Assembly (NCBI GenBank): GCA_041685645.1
Contig: JAWLFI010000017.1
Coordinates: forward strand, 1-24,195
Reading direction: 5' to 3'
DNA from: JAWLFI01 sp041685645
GTDB taxonomy: Bacteria > Bacteroidota > Bacteroidia > Chitinophagales > Saprospiraceae
DNA length: 24,195 nucleotides
The translations under genes and the position numbers were made by a program. The notes beneath the pieces are model-generated. The model saw nothing but the letters and a program-made list of their open reading frames with translations. It was not told where the DNA came from and searched no databases. This document shows positions 24,108-24,195 of the stretch, in pieces (the stretch's first letter is position 1; each line of letters starts with the position of its first letter).

Positions 24108-24195
24108 TCCTCCGGGCACCTCACGCTTGCGCCCTTTGACCAAGGAAGCTGCGCAGTAGCGTAGTCGGTCGGGCGCTGCTTTTCCCTGAAGGCAT

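Larger units (their letters stand above)
23860..24195. other. 336-base terminal intergenic stretch; no gene supported
   Basis: The first 140 bases (23860-23999) are AT-rich and should contain the promoter of the HD gene. From about 24000 the sequence becomes GC-rich and full of inverted repeats (listed separately). A 93-codon plus-strand frame crosses both parts, but its composition changes abruptly at the boundary and it shows no protein features, so I do not call it a gene. The window ends inside the GC-rich block. Confidence 0.6.
24001..24195. repeat. GC-rich palindrome-dense block, probable interspersed intergenic repeat (open at window edge)
   Basis: About 195 bases with an abrupt rise in GC over the preceding AT-rich spacer. 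It contains CCCC...GGGG pairing at 24007-24026, a 24-base perfect palindrome at 24054-24077, and nested hairpins at 24082-24107. Short words recur in the 6745-7000 block (GGGCGCT, CCTACGG, and TGCTTTTCCC), which hints at a shared repeat family. Blocks of this style sit between genes in many Bacteroidota genomes, but only a genome-wide comparison can prove repetition. Confidence 0.55.

Noticed and set aside
23883..24164. 93-codon plus-strand frame at the right edge
   Set aside because: It joins an AT-rich spacer to the GC-rich palindromic block, changes composition halfway, has no recognisable domain, and its second half is translated repeat sequence.
1..24195. CRISPR array, phage, transposon or defence island
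   Set aside because: No regular spaced repeats, integrase, transposase, restriction, toxin or nuclease genes were seen; the genes are mostly conserved housekeeping functions.

Overview
The window reads as a chromosomal segment of a member of the phylum Bacteroidota. The left edge carries the ends of the type IX secretion / gliding-motility operon (gldM, gldN), which is largely confined to that phylum. Two intergenic stretches carry the Bacteroidota -7 promoter word TAnnTTTG (before the tRNA and before tig). Most genes start without a strong Shine-Dalgarno sequence. The class or genus cannot be fixed from the sequence alone.

Layout. (1) Positions 2-1834, plus strand: the C-terminal part of gldM and complete gldN, closed by a strong rho-independent terminator. 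(2) Positions 1859-6700, minus strand: a tightly packed four-gene run, transcribed in the order UMF1-type MFS transporter, DPM1-like GT2, cellulose-synthase-like GT2, GT-C-like membrane transferase. The last three overlap or nearly abut. It looks like an envelope glycan or glycolipid pathway built on a polyprenyl-phosphate sugar donor. (3) Positions 6701-7277: a 577-base non-coding stretch with a perfect 10-bp hairpin, GC-rich structured sequence and a 12-bp direct repeat. (4) Positions 7278-9152, plus: rimK-like ATP-grasp ligase followed by an aspartoacylase / succinylglutamate desuccinylase-like metallohydrolase. (5) Positions 9180-13237, minus: rel (bifunctional ppGpp synthetase/hydrolase), a Fur-family regulator and purA, transcribed in that order. 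(6) Positions 13549-18046, plus: tRNA-Leu(UAG), trigger factor (tig), clpP, clpX and truA, a protein-folding and proteolysis block with truA closely appended. (7) Positions 18009-23859, minus: HD phosphohydrolase, glyA, a patatin-POTRA-barrel outer-membrane phospholipase, and a FemAB/GNAT-like transferase whose 3' end overlaps truA antisense. (8) Positions 23860-24195: no credible gene, ending in a GC-rich, palindrome-dense block that looks like an interspersed intergenic repeat.

Most genes are conserved core functions: protein quality control, stringent response, purine and one-carbon metabolism, tRNA modification. No CRISPR array, transposase, integrase, phage gene or recognisable defence system is visible. 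The least explained parts are the rimK/M14-hydrolase pair, the glycosyltransferase run, the two structured intergenic blocks, an inverted repeat abutting the tig -7 box, and the gldN terminator that is embedded in the end of the convergent coding sequence.
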